From Faecalicatena contorta (GTDB taxonomy: Bacteria; Bacillota; Clostridia; Lachnospirales; Lachnospiraceae): a stretch of 64,000 bases of DNA. Shown here piece after piece: positions 51,961 through 60,743 of the stretch (the first letter of the stretch is position 1; each line of letters begins with the position of its first letter). The notes below the pieces were generated by a model, which was not told the origin of the DNA, did not search any database, and was given only the letters and a program-made list of their open reading frames with translations. The stretch is taken from positions 310,001 to 374,000 of the forward strand of contig NZ_QGDS01000002.1 of assembly GCF_003149105.1 (NCBI RefSeq), written 5' to 3'. The position numbers were made by a program, and so were the translations under genes.

Positions 51961-53175
51961 ATGGTGTTATCTTTAAAAATAAATAAAAAGGCAATAATGG
52001 TTTCATTGTTAATTTTGCCTTTTATCTTACCAGATATATTTACAAGAAATGAAACTATTGGTTCAGTAGTTCAGATTTGGAAGATAATGGCGGGAATTTG
52101 GGCGATATATAGAATGATTTTTAGCAAAAAGATTGCAGTGTTTCCAATTATACTTACAATGTTTTATGGCTCAGTTATTATTAGTGGTCTATGTCATGGG
52201 ATTTTTATAATGTCAAATTTTACTGGATTAGCTTTATTATGGATCTTTTTTTATCTTACATATACGCCAGAGATACGTATGGTTTTTTATAAGGTATATT
52301 TAGATTTGATGAAACTTCTAATTTATGGAAATTTCTTGAGTATGATTCTTTTCCCTAATGGTTTATATGCATCATCTGTGTATCAAGAAAACTGGTTATT
52401 AGGATATAAAAATATTTTTGTTATTCAAATAATTCCGGCGTTAACAATTCTCTTTTTATCGTATATTGAAAAAAAGGAGAAAATAGACTGGAAGGTATAC
52501 CTATTAATTGTAGTTTCACTACTATCTATGATAGCTTCTTTTTCTACAACGGGCTTGATTTGTATTCTTGTTTTTATTATAGGAGTTATTTTAATCACAA
52601 TGAATAAGTTCCCTAAATGGCTTGGAATTACGAACTCTTTTGTTGTTTATATGATACTAAATATTTTTTTAATTGATGGAACATTGCTTGAAAAGTTAGG
52701 AAATATCATAACAGGTGTTTTGCAAAAATCCTTGACGCTAACAGGACGTACAGCTATTTGGAAATCTGCAATTAAACAAATTAGTAAACACTGGTTGTTT
52801 GGGGGCGGTAGAATAAATTCGGATGCTTTTGCACTAGGGTTTAGAATAACACATGCACACAACCTATTATTGAATTTTCTTTTACTTGGAGGAATTATTT
52901 GTATTGCTCTATTAATTATAGCTTTTGTATACATTGATAGAAAAAGAAAAAAATGTCAAGATAACAGAATTGATATAGTGGTTTTCATGATGATGATTAT
53001 TTTCATTATGGGATTTTCAGAATCTTTGCTTTTAGGAAGTAGTATAATTTTTCCAGTTTTGATTTTAGGAGACAATATTTTATCAAACGGGAAAAAGTCG
53101 TATTTAGTTAGTATTGAAAAAAGTTACAGAAGGGAATATAAAAAAAATGAAAGTCGGGTTATGTACACCTTATAA
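51961..53175 (+). CDS. O-antigen ligase/Wzy-type polysaccharide polymerase
   Basis: This 404-residue membrane protein has about 11 helices. One large loop contains LTGRTAIWKSAIKQISKHWLFGGGRINSDAF and AHNLLLNFLLLGGI, the pattern of the Wzy_C / O-antigen ligase family. It would link repeat units on the outer membrane face. Its end overlaps the next gene by 29 bases, as is usual in tightly packed operons. Confidence 0.88.
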   Translation: MVLSLKINKKAIMVSLLILPFILPDIFTRNETIGSVVQIWKIMAGIWAIYRMIFSKKIAVFPIILTMFYGSVIISGLCHGIFIMSNFTGLALLWIFFYLTYTPEIRMVFYKVYLDLMKLLIYGNFLSMILFPNGLYASSVYQENWLLGYKNIFVIQIIPALTILFLSYIEKKEKIDWKVYLLIVVSLLSMIASFSTTGLICILVFIIGVILITMNKFPKWLGITNSFVVYMILNIFLIDGTLLEKLGNIITGVLQKSLTLTGRTAIWKSAIKQISKHWLFGGGRINSDAFALGFRITHAHNLLLNFLLLGGIICIALLIIAFVYIDRKRKKCQDNRIDIVVFMMMIIFIMGFSESLLLGSSIIFPVLILGDNILSNGKKSYLVSIEKSYRREYKKNESRVMYTL

Positions 53176-55486
53176 AATATTGAATTATGGAACTAAACTT
53201 CAGGCTTATGCAGTTCAAAAAAAAATTGAGAGCCTTGGTTTTGAGGTGGAAATAATAAATTTTGTACGGAGAAGTGATTTACGTCCTAATAAATTAGTTC
53301 ACAGGTATTTTAATTCTGAATTTGTTCATAACAAATTACAGAAAAGAAATCTTAAGCAAATCGAAAATGAAAAATACAAGCAAGGTATAGTAAAAAGGCT
53401 AGATGCAATCAATAGTTTTGATTCGACGCATTATAACGTTACTAAAACAATCAAAGGGTTTAGTGGACTAGTGAAGGTGGCAAAAGAATATAGTGCTGTA
53501 GTATGTGGAAGTGATCAAATTTGGCTTCCCTCTAATGTATATAATCCAACCGTCACGTTGGAGTTTGCCTCAAAGGGGTGTAAGCGTATAGCGTTCGCAC
53601 CTAGTTTTGGAGTGAATAATGTTCCACTAAATACAGAAAAAGAGTATATAAAATTTTTGAATGCTATGGATTTTATTTCAATAAGAGAAAAACAAGGTCA
53701 AGATATTATTAAAAAGTTGATTGATAAAGAAGTACCTGTTATATTAGACCCTACTCTATCAGTTGAAAAAAAAATATGGGAAGAATTGGCGAGTACAGGT
53801 AGGAAGCTTACTAATGAAAAGTATATTTTTTGTTATTTCTTGGGTTCAAATCGAAAACATCGAGAATATGTGAAAAGGTTAGCTGAAAAAAACAAATTAA
53901 AAATAGTTACTTTGCCACATTTTATCGAATATAATGAAGCTGATGATGCATTATCTGATTATCAATTCTATGATGTTACACCATGTGATTTCCTTCGATT
54001 AATTAGAGATGCATCTTATGTGTGTACTGACTCATTTCATGCAAGTGTCTTTTCTGTCCTTTTTAAGAAACAGTTTTATACATTTGAGAGATTTGCATCG
54101 ATAGAATCCAATTCAACAAATTCGAGAATATATTCGCTTTTAGAACAACTGGGATTGGAAAAACGGTTAATTGTTGATTTAGAACAAGATAATACATCTT
54201 ATTTAAATGAAAATGATTATCAAGAAGTATATAATAAATTAAACGCATTAAGAATTAATACAGATACATATTTAGAGAATGCATTTAGTGATATTAAAAA
54301 AGTAAAAAAGAAGAAGGGTTTTACTGTACCGGAAGATATAAATTGTTGTGGATGCTCTGCTTGTGCGTCAATATGCCCAAAAGGTTGCATAAAAATGATA
54401 TTAAGACAAGAGGATGGTTTTCATTACCCAGTTATAGACAATATGGATGCCTGCATCAATTGTGGATTATGTAATAAAGTGTGTCCAAACAAAGAAGAAA
54501 AAAACATCCTTCACTCATTCCGTGAAGCATATTTTGCGATGTGCACGGATGATGAAATTAGGAAAGCTAGTTCATCTGGAGGAATATTTGGTACAATTGC
54601 AGAGTATATTCTTGAGAAACAAGGGTACGTTTGTGCTGCAAAATATAATAATAATTTTAAAGTTTGCCATTCAATTATTTCTGAAAAGGACTTATTGCCA
54701 CAGTTACTCGGATCAAAGTATTCGGAAAGTGATTTGGAAGATAGCTTTGTGAAAATAAAAAAATTATTGGATGATGATAATACAGTTATGTTTTGTGGAA
54801 CACCATGTCAGGTCCATGGTTTAAAATCATTTCTTCAAAAAGAATACAAAAAATTATTTTGTGTCGATTTATTATGCTATGGAATACAATCACCAAATGC
54901 ATGGGAAAAATATCTTAATGAAATGAAAAAAGAAGATCAAATGATATCTTACATTAATATGCGAGATAAAAGCAATTCTTGGCAAGATTATTCAATGAGT
55001 ATAAAATATGATGATGGTTCTAGGTATTTGGGAGAAAAATCGAAAGATATGTATTTAAAAAGTTACACAGAAGGTTTGTTTTTGCGCCCATCATGCTATT
55101 CATGTTCTTTAAAAGCATTTCCTAGAAGCAGTGATCTTACAGTTGGTGATTTCTGGGATATTGATGCTATTTGTAGAGAAAAAAATGATCATATAGGTGC
55201 AAGCATTGTTATTCCACAATCAGAAAAAGGATTGGCCTTTATTGATAAGATGAAACAGGAAGGAAATATTGTTTCAGAACTAGTAAATATGAGTCGTCTC
55301 GATAAAGAACATCCGCTGTTTTGTCTATCAGCAAAAAAAAATAAAAAAAGTTTAAAATTCTATGAAATGATAAATAATGAAAAATGTTCATTCAGTAAAG
55401 CTGTAGTTTTAAATGCACCATCTAAACTAGAGACAAATGCGAGAATTGTTGTACGGGCATTAAAGAAAAAACTTAGATTGAGGTAG
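53147..55486 (+). CDS. Fusion of polysaccharide pyruvyl transferase and FrhB-like iron-sulfur protein
   Basis: About 779 residues. Residues 1-375 are a CsaB-type pyruvyl transferase (GLCTPYKILNYGTKLQAYAVQKKIE, VVCGSDQIWLPSNVYNP, RIAFAPSFGV, CTDSFHASVFSVLF). Residues about 385-779 are an FrhB/F420-hydrogenase beta-like module: two [4Fe-4S] motifs (CCGCSACASICPKGC near 398; CINCGLCNKVCP near 435), SSSGGIFG, FCGTPCQVHGLKSF, CYSCSLKAFPRSSDLTVGDFWD. The second half has the cofactor-reducing fold, yet no F420 synthesis genes are seen. It may reduce a pyruvylated or unusual sugar. ATG 53147 is behind AGAAGGGA. Confidence 0.9.
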   Translation: MKVGLCTPYKILNYGTKLQAYAVQKKIESLGFEVEIINFVRRSDLRPNKLVHRYFNSEFVHNKLQKRNLKQIENEKYKQGIVKRLDAINSFDSTHYNVTKTIKGFSGLVKVAKEYSAVVCGSDQIWLPSNVYNPTVTLEFASKGCKRIAFAPSFGVNNVPLNTEKEYIKFLNAMDFISIREKQGQDIIKKLIDKEVPVILDPTLSVEKKIWEELASTGRKLTNEKYIFCYFLGSNRKHREYVKRLAEKNKLKIVTLPHFIEYNEADDALSDYQFYDVTPCDFLRLIRDASYVCTDSFHASVFSVLFKKQFYTFERFASIESNSTNSRIYSLLEQLGLEKRLIVDLEQDNTSYLNENDYQEVYNKLNALRINTDTYLENAFSDIKKVKKKKGFTVPEDINCCGCSACASICPKGCIKMILRQEDGFHYPVIDNMDACINCGLCNKVCPNKEEKNILHSFREAYFAMCTDDEIRKASSSGGIFGTIAEYILEKQGYVCAAKYNNNFKVCHSIISEKDLLPQLLGSKYSESDLEDSFVKIKKLLDDDNTVMFCGTPCQVHGLKSFLQKEYKKLFCVDLLCYGIQSPNAWEKYLNEMKKEDQMISYINMRDKSNSWQDYSMSIKYDDGSRYLGEKSKDMYLKSYTEGLFLRPSCYSCSLKAFPRSSDLTVGDFWDIDAICREKNDHIGASIVIPQSEKGLAFIDKMKQEGNIVSELVNMSRLDKEHPLFCLSAKKNKKSLKFYEMINNEKCSFSKAVVLNAPSKLETNARIVVRALKKKLRLR

Positions 55487-55490
55487 TTGA

Positions 55491-56939
55491 ATGAATGTAT
55501 TTAATAGTTTTATAAATAAATATAAAAAAATGCCTGCTGCGGCTAAGGCATCTCTCTGGTTTGTAATATGTGGTTTCGTCCAGAGAGGTATTTCAACCAT
55601 TACGACCCCAATATTTACCAGGATATTGGATACTACAGATTATGGTATATATAGTGTTTTTAATTCATGGCTTGAAATCATTACCATCATTGCTACATTA
55701 CGTTTCTGCTATGGTGTGTATGTGAAAGGATTAGTTAAATATTCTGAGGATCAAGATAGATTCTCATCAAGTTTGCTGGGATTAACCACGTGTTGGATTG
55801 GCTTGTTTTTTCTTATTTATTACCCATTTAGATCTTTTTGGAATGGAATTTTTGGGTTATCAACTGTGCTTATGATGTGCATGTTTGCTATTATGCTTTC
55901 AGTCAGTGCCTTTGATTTTTGGGCTACGAGAGAGAGAAATTTATTTAGATATAAAAATTTGGTTAAACTAACTTTGGCTGTAGCAATATTAAATCCTTCG
56001 ATAGGTGTGGTTGCAGTCTTAATGATGAAAGGAAGCAAAGCAGATGCCAGAATAATATCTTTAGCAATTATTCAATTCGTAATATATATTTTCTTGTATG
56101 TTAAAATAATGATTAAAGGTAAGACTTTCTATAATAAAGAATACTGGAAGTACGCTTTAGTTTTTAATATACCACTTGTTCCTCATTTTTTGTCGCAGTT
56201 TATTTTAAATCATTCTGATCGACTTATGATCAATCAGATGGTTGGTGTTAGTGAAGCAGGTATTTATAGTTTGGCATATAGTATTGCAGCGATTTTAAGT
56301 ATGCTGAACACATCAATTGAAAACAGTTTGAGACCATGGGTATTTCAAAAAATAAAGGCTGGAGAGAGTAATAAAATTCAAACGGTATCGATAGGAGCTT
56401 TAATTTTAGTTGCAATTAGTAATTTGATTTTAATTGCATTTGCTCCAGAGATTGTTAGAATATTTGCACCTGAAGCGTATCAAGGGGCGATAGATGTTAT
56501 TCCTCCAATTACAATGGGAATTTTCTTCGCATTTATTTATAATATATTTGTAGATGTGGAAATGTACTATGCGAAAACAAGAGCAGTGATGATTGCATCG
56601 ACCGCGGGAGCGTTCTTAAATTTAGTATTGAATTATATCTTTATTCAGAAATTTGGTTATCAAGCAGCTGCATATACTACTCTTATTTCATATATGTTTA
56701 TCGCAATTCTTCATTATATTTTTATGAATAATGTTGTGAAAAAATATGCTAATAATGAAAAAATATATGAAGTAAAATACATAGTATTGATTTCATTTGT
56801 TTTTATTCTAATAGGATGCCTATTTGCTGTTTTGAAAAATCATCTGATTATTCGAATTGTAATGATTGGATTATTAGGATTATTGGTATATTATGATAAA
56901 AATAGAATTGTATCACTATATAAAACAGTTAAGAAATAA
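55491..56939 (+). CDS. Wzx-type polysaccharide flippase
   Basis: This 482-residue protein of the MATE/MOP fold has about 12-14 membrane helices. It begins with an amphipathic stretch and AAAKASLWFVICGFVQRGISTITTPIFTRIL; HFLSQFILNHSDRLMINQMVGVSEAGIYSLAYSIA is the family's core segment. It flips the lipid-linked repeat unit to the outside. It starts four bases after the fusion gene and is the last intact capsule gene before the IS cluster. Confidence 0.92.
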   Translation: MNVFNSFINKYKKMPAAAKASLWFVICGFVQRGISTITTPIFTRILDTTDYGIYSVFNSWLEIITIIATLRFCYGVYVKGLVKYSEDQDRFSSSLLGLTTCWIGLFFLIYYPFRSFWNGIFGLSTVLMMCMFAIMLSVSAFDFWATRERNLFRYKNLVKLTLAVAILNPSIGVVAVLMMKGSKADARIISLAIIQFVIYIFLYVKIMIKGKTFYNKEYWKYALVFNIPLVPHFLSQFILNHSDRLMINQMVGVSEAGIYSLAYSIAAILSMLNTSIENSLRPWVFQKIKAGESNKIQTVSIGALILVAISNLILIAFAPEIVRIFAPEAYQGAIDVIPPITMGIFFAFIYNIFVDVEMYYAKTRAVMIASTAGAFLNLVLNYIFIQKFGYQAAAYTTLISYMFIAILHYIFMNNVVKKYANNEKIYEVKYIVLISFVFILIGCLFAVLKNHLIIRIVMIGLLGLLVYYDKNRIVSLYKTVKK

Positions 56940-57338
56940 AGTTTGACATATTTATATATATTTTTTTAAGTAGTTGAGGTGTTAATAACTTCATTTTATC
57001 AGAAAATTGAAACAACCATCCCCAGAATGTAGGACTGACCTGCACTTTTACAGTAGCAATACAGGTGTTTTCGTTCATACGAATCATAGGAGTGTCTTCT
57101 CCAAATTTGTCATGAACAACACCAATAAGGGAATCATCAAATTGCAGCACAACATCTTCAGTTTTGCCACCATACATTTTAAAGACCTGTTCAGTGTAAC
57201 TGGTAATATCTTCATGGTCAACAATAGCTTTCGGACAGACTGTAGTATCTTCGGTAGCAACTTGATCCATGCGGTCAATCCGGTAGGTGCAGGTTGCCTG
57301 GTGCTTTTCACTAAAACATAACAGGTAGTAGTTATCCT
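56929..57338 (-). pseudogene. WYL-domain regulator, C-terminal part, cut by IS66
   Basis: The minus-strand frame NYYLLCFSEKHQATCTYRIDRMDQV ... SPTFWGWLFQFSDKMKLLTPQ is the second half of a WYL domain plus its C-terminal extension. It is complete at the C-terminus and interrupted at its N-terminal side by the IS66 left end. Joining this part to 60082 onward, with one copy of the 8-bp duplication, restores IHPIAMIYNEDNYYL in frame. WYL regulators sense nucleotides or other ligands; this one cannot work. Confidence 0.85.
57331..57338 (+). repeat. IS66 target-site duplication, left copy
   Basis: GTTATCCT, identical to 60082-60089. Eight bases is the usual duplication length of IS66. Confidence 0.93.
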
Positions 57339-57414
57339 GTAAGAACAAAATAATCCTACGCTATTGACAAAATATCGCTTACACCAAAGATAGATGCAAG
57401 CGTTTTACTCTATT

Positions 57415-59031
57415 TTAGTTTTGACAGCTAGCTTTGGCAGCTTCGCTCCAGGGTGTAAGTTGCTCTAGCAACTCATCTGACATGCCTTCGTTTGGCCGTT
57501 GTGTCAATAGATACGTTAGATATTTATAGGTGTTCAAATCATTCGCTTTAGCCATTTCAACCATGGTGTATACCATAGCACTGGCGGTTGCTCCTTTGGG
57601 ACTAGCACTGAATAGCCAGTTTTTCCTACCTACAGTAAATGGTCTGATGGCATTTTCACTAAGATTATTGGAAAAACTGCAGTGACCGTCTTCAAGATAG
57701 GTCATAAGTGTGTCTTTCCGATTTTGGGCATAGTTCACCGCTTTATCAAAGCGGGTGCCTTTGACTGGTTTCTGCTGATCCAACCAGTTCCAGAATGCTT
57801 CAAGAACAGCTTTTTCTTTCGTGAGGCGGAATTCCTTTCTTTGGTCAGCAGAATGATTTTTGGCTTTTGAGTACCGTTCGCATTCAAAAAGCTTGGAACA
57901 GAACTGAACCCCCTGTACTGCTGGTATGCTGTAATCATACTCCTTACCTTTTGGCACAGCAGCTATGAAATAACGCCTGGTGTGCGACCAGCATGAGCAT
58001 CGTTTGATGCCAGGGAGATTGTTATATCCCTGATAACCATCAGTCTCCAGATATCCAGAAAAGCCACCCAGAAAGCTTTCTGCATTGTACTTGGCTCGTG
58101 TCTCTGTATAATGGTAGAGCACAATCGGTGGGAGGCCATCCTCTCCACTGCGAAACAGCCACATCCAGGAATCGGTTTCCGGATTACGTTTCGGTTCTTT
58201 TAATACTTGGACCCGTGTTTCATCTGCCATAAGATACTGCCTCCCCCGCAGCTGACGATGGAAGTAATCATAAACAGGACTGAAATAGTGTTCCGCACAA
58301 TAAATAACCCAGTTAGCAAGTATCCCACGATTTAGGGCAACACCAAGCTGTGACCAATCCGGCTCTTGCCTTTTCAGCGGCATACCATTCTGATATTTCT
58401 GGTTCATAACCCAGGCAACTACAGATTCAGATGCATAGCTCCCAGGAATCAGTGCATCCGTAACAGGGGCTTTCACAAAGATCTGTTCATCAGGGTTTTC
58501 CTCTGATACAGCGCACTCTGGACATTTGTATGTTTCACGATAAATATTTACAACTTTACCCTTTGCAGGTATGAAACGGAATTCATGACGAACGAATTCT
58601 TTGCCTATACATTCTATCTGCGTACCACAGGAGGGACAGTTTCTTTCTTCCTCTGGTAAAGAAATGATTTCATCACAGGATGGTACATTTTTAAAGAGTT
58701 CTGCATGAGTACGTTTCGCTTTACGTTTATGGGCTGGAACAGTGATATCATCTGGCAGTTCAAGATTCCAGCTACTGTCAGCTTCCTGTTCAGCTTCGTC
58801 GAAAAGATTCAGCTGTCCATCGACTTCCTTACGTTTTTCGCTGGAAGTACCAAAGAGTTTCTTCGTAAGATATTCAATCTGCTGACGAAGATTTTCCTTC
58901 TCAAGGCGGTCTGCTTCTAAGGTCTTTTGCAAAGACTTGATCAGCTCTGTCTGTGTGGTAAGGGTTATATTCAGTTGACTGATCGTATCCTTATATTCGA
59001 GGATTTTTGAATCTTTTGAATTGCCAGCCAT
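57415..59031 (-). CDS. tnpC: IS66 transposase (TnpC)
   Basis: This 538-residue protein is full length. It has an N-terminal leucine-rich coiled coil, a linker with GQLNLFDEAEQE, a four-cysteine zinc motif (NCPSCG ... YKCPECA), and the DDE catalytic core: Asp in LMADETRVQV, Asp in YLETDGYQGY, Glu in NNLSENAIRPFTVGRKNW. It performs the cut-and-paste chemistry with the help of TnpA and TnpB. Confidence 0.96.
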   Translation of the reverse strand: MAGNSKDSKILEYKDTISQLNITLTTQTELIKSLQKTLEADRLEKENLRQQIEYLTKKLFGTSSEKRKEVDGQLNLFDEAEQEADSSWNLELPDDITVPAHKRKAKRTHAELFKNVPSCDEIISLPEEERNCPSCGTQIECIGKEFVRHEFRFIPAKGKVVNIYRETYKCPECAVSEENPDEQIFVKAPVTDALIPGSYASESVVAWVMNQKYQNGMPLKRQEPDWSQLGVALNRGILANWVIYCAEHYFSPVYDYFHRQLRGRQYLMADETRVQVLKEPKRNPETDSWMWLFRSGEDGLPPIVLYHYTETRAKYNAESFLGGFSGYLETDGYQGYNNLPGIKRCSCWSHTRRYFIAAVPKGKEYDYSIPAVQGVQFCSKLFECERYSKAKNHSADQRKEFRLTKEKAVLEAFWNWLDQQKPVKGTRFDKAVNYAQNRKDTLMTYLEDGHCSFSNNLSENAIRPFTVGRKNWLFSASPKGATASAMVYTMVEMAKANDLNTYKYLTYLLTQRPNEGMSDELLEQLTPWSEAAKASCQN

Positions 59032-59183
59032 AGGTTTTCTGCTCCTTTTTCTATGCTTTTATTTTACCATAAAAAGCATAGAAAAAGAAGCACAAAATCC
59101 AGTATTTACAGGGGGTTCAGTCCTCTTTGGGGATGTGGGAAAGTATCCACTTTTCGATAAAAAGATGTGGACTTTTTCCACAG

Positions 59184-59528
59184 TTAATCCGTAGGCTTGA
59201 ATGCTTTTGGCTGTTCAATTTCAAGACCCGACATGAGCCAGTCGAATTGCTGCCAGGTTAGCCGTCTTACCTCCAGCTGGTTTCTTGGCCAGCGGAATCT
59301 TCCCTGAACTTCCATCCTCTTATACAGAAGTACAAATCCGTCAGATTCCCAAAGAAGCGCTTTGACTCTATCACAGCGTTTGCCGCAGAAAAGATAAAGT
59401 GCGCTCCGTCTCGGATCCATATGCAACTGCTGTTCCACGATTGCGCACAGACCGTCAATAGATTTCCGCATATCCGTTCGTCCGGTTACTATAAAGATTT
59501 CATCGGCGGCTGTGATATCACCTAACAT
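59184..59528 (-). CDS. tnpB: IS66 accessory protein TnpB (Orf2)
   Basis: This 114-residue protein is of the usual IS66 Orf2 type: FIVTGRTDMRKSIDGLCAIVE, LYLFCGKRCDRVKALLWESDGFVLLYKRME, FRWPRNQLEVRRLTWQQFDWLMSGLEI. I start at the ATG at 59528, which overlaps the tnpA stop; a longer frame to 59603 lies inside tnpA. It is needed for IS66 transposition, but its exact role is not known. Confidence 0.93.
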   Translation of the reverse strand: MLGDITAADEIFIVTGRTDMRKSIDGLCAIVEQQLHMDPRRSALYLFCGKRCDRVKALLWESDGFVLLYKRMEVQGRFRWPRNQLEVRRLTWQQFDWLMSGLEIEQPKAFKPTD

Positions 59529-59932
59529 TCGAGCTCCTTCATTGCACGGAGTGTCTGAGACAAAAGAAGTGGATCTGTTCCGTTTGGAATAGACAGGATA
59601 CATCTACCAACTGAAAGTTTCATGGCCGGCATATCCAGTACCGGCACACTGCTGTTAGATGCAGTATCAAGTGCAAGTTCAGATTGACTGCATATATCGG
59701 GATTTTTAAAATCAACTTTTACAACTTCCTGTTTTTCAGATGCGTCATAACTACGACCAGTCACGGATGGCAAATCGGCGCATCCTTTTTGGCGAAGTCT
59801 TTTTACCCAGTTGTAAAATGTCCCCGGCTTGATATTGTGTTGTACACACCACTGATGATCCGTGAGACCACTTTGGCGACATTCCATAATTAATCGGTAT
59901 TGTTCCTGTGCAGGTGTTCTGGTACTTTTCAT
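59522..59932 (-). CDS. tnpA: IS66 accessory protein TnpA (Orf1)
   Basis: This protein of about 136 residues has an N-terminal helix-turn-helix (YRLIMECRQSGLTDHQWCVQHNIKPGTFYNWVKRLRQKG) and a variable, low-complexity C-terminal half. GGAGG eight bases before the ATG at 59932 decides the start. It probably binds the element ends. Confidence 0.9.
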   Translation of the reverse strand: MKSTRTPAQEQYRLIMECRQSGLTDHQWCVQHNIKPGTFYNWVKRLRQKGCADLPSVTGRSYDASEKQEVVKVDFKNPDICSQSELALDTASNSSVPVLDMPAMKLSVGRCILSIPNGTDPLLLSQTLRAMKELEC

Positions 59933-60081
59933 GAGCAATTCCTCCATAACATAATTAGAGTAAAATACTCGCATCTATCATTTCTATCAAAAGAAAATGA
60001 AGTGAAATGCTTGCATTCTCTAACAATAATTATGAACTGGATTTTGGGGCAAAACAATCCGTCGAATTATTTTGCGCTTAC

Positions 60082-60089
60082 GTTATCCT
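60082..60089 (+). repeat. IS66 target-site duplication, right copy
   Basis: GTTATCCT directly after the right end, matching 57331-57338. Confidence 0.93.
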
Positions 60090-60230
60090 CATTGTAAATC
60101 ATAGCAATGGGGTGAATATTGAGTATTCCGGGATGAAATCCATCGTCTGTCCGGTTATTGGAAATCATGATTCCGGTCTTGGGAAAGCAATTAATTCTGC
60201 CCTGTAACAGTATCCTATTCGAGAAGCATT
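60082..60230 (-). pseudogene. WYL-domain regulator, upstream remnant beyond IS66
   Basis: On the minus strand the open frame ends ...GILNIHPIAMIYNEDN and runs into the IS66 junction in the same frame as the C-terminal part at 57338. Upstream the frame closes with TGA near 60234 and the sequence no longer looks like a WYL protein. The gene was therefore already truncated, or was broken again, apart from the IS66 insertion. Confidence 0.7.
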
Positions 60231-60372
60231 TTCAAGCCTGCTAACGCATCGCCTGCGGCGACAAGGGCTTGACAACTCTCCTCAAATAGGAAGATTGGAA
60301 ATTATGCAGAATAAGGATGATTTCTGGCATCCAGATTACCGATTTTCATTTAAGCGGTTTGGTGATTTCTTT

Positions 60373-60400
60373 GTACAAGAATATTCAAATATTCTTGTAC
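60373..60400 (+). repeat. Perfect 13-bp-arm palindrome next to the IS21 remnant
   Basis: GTACAAGAATATT and AATATTCTTGTAC enclose only CA. GCGGTTT and AAACCGC extend the pairing on both sides with mismatches, giving a stem of over 20 bp. It lies downstream of the IS21 istB remnant and may be its terminator or end structure. Confidence 0.65.
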
Positions 60401-60467
60401 GGTGAAACCGCCGTTCCGGAAAATCGGGAACCGATAGTCCGGAACATGGGAACCACCTAATGCGAGT

Positions 60468-60685
60468 TTACTCGCGTAAGCTTTTATCTAAGCCATATAT
60501 CTCACGCATTGATACATCTTTTGATACATCAATGCTTTGGATGTTAATCATATATGCGTCATGTACAATACGATCCAGGATTGCATCCACTACCAGGTAC
60601 GTATTGTTACCAATCCGTTCTGCCCATTTGCGGAAACGGTCGCCGTTCCATTCCAGATATTTCTGATGGTCTTGCGGCATGTGTT
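60468..60685 (-). pseudogene. Chimeric IS21 remnant: istA C-terminal segment joined to istB C-terminus
   Basis: The 70-residue frame starts like the late part of an IS21 transposase (PQDHQKYLEWNGDRFRKWAER) and changes at VVDAIL to the end of the IstB ATPase (DRIVHDAYMINIQSIDVSKD, then SMREIYGLDKSL). The two genes are normally adjacent and about 1.5 kb of sequence is missing between these points. An in-frame deletion across the shared AIL-like codons explains it. Its upstream side is cut by the IS66 end at 60686. Confidence 0.8.
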
Positions 60686-60743
60686 GTAAGCGCTATATAA
60701 AATAGCGTATTGCTTTTTCTGATTTTTCATCCCTTTGAAAAAA

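Larger units (their letters stand above)
57339..60081 (-). mobile_element. IS66-family element, apparently complete
   Basis: It is 2,743 bp. The left end begins GTAAGAACAAAATAATCC and the right end, read inward, GTAAGCGCAAAATAATTC; about 18 of the first 22 positions agree. It is flanked by the exact duplication GTTATCCT. It carries the full tnpA-tnpB-tnpC set on the minus strand with no visible break. The left end departs from the family's GTAAGCG terminus at two positions. It inserted into a WYL-regulator remnant. Confidence 0.93.
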
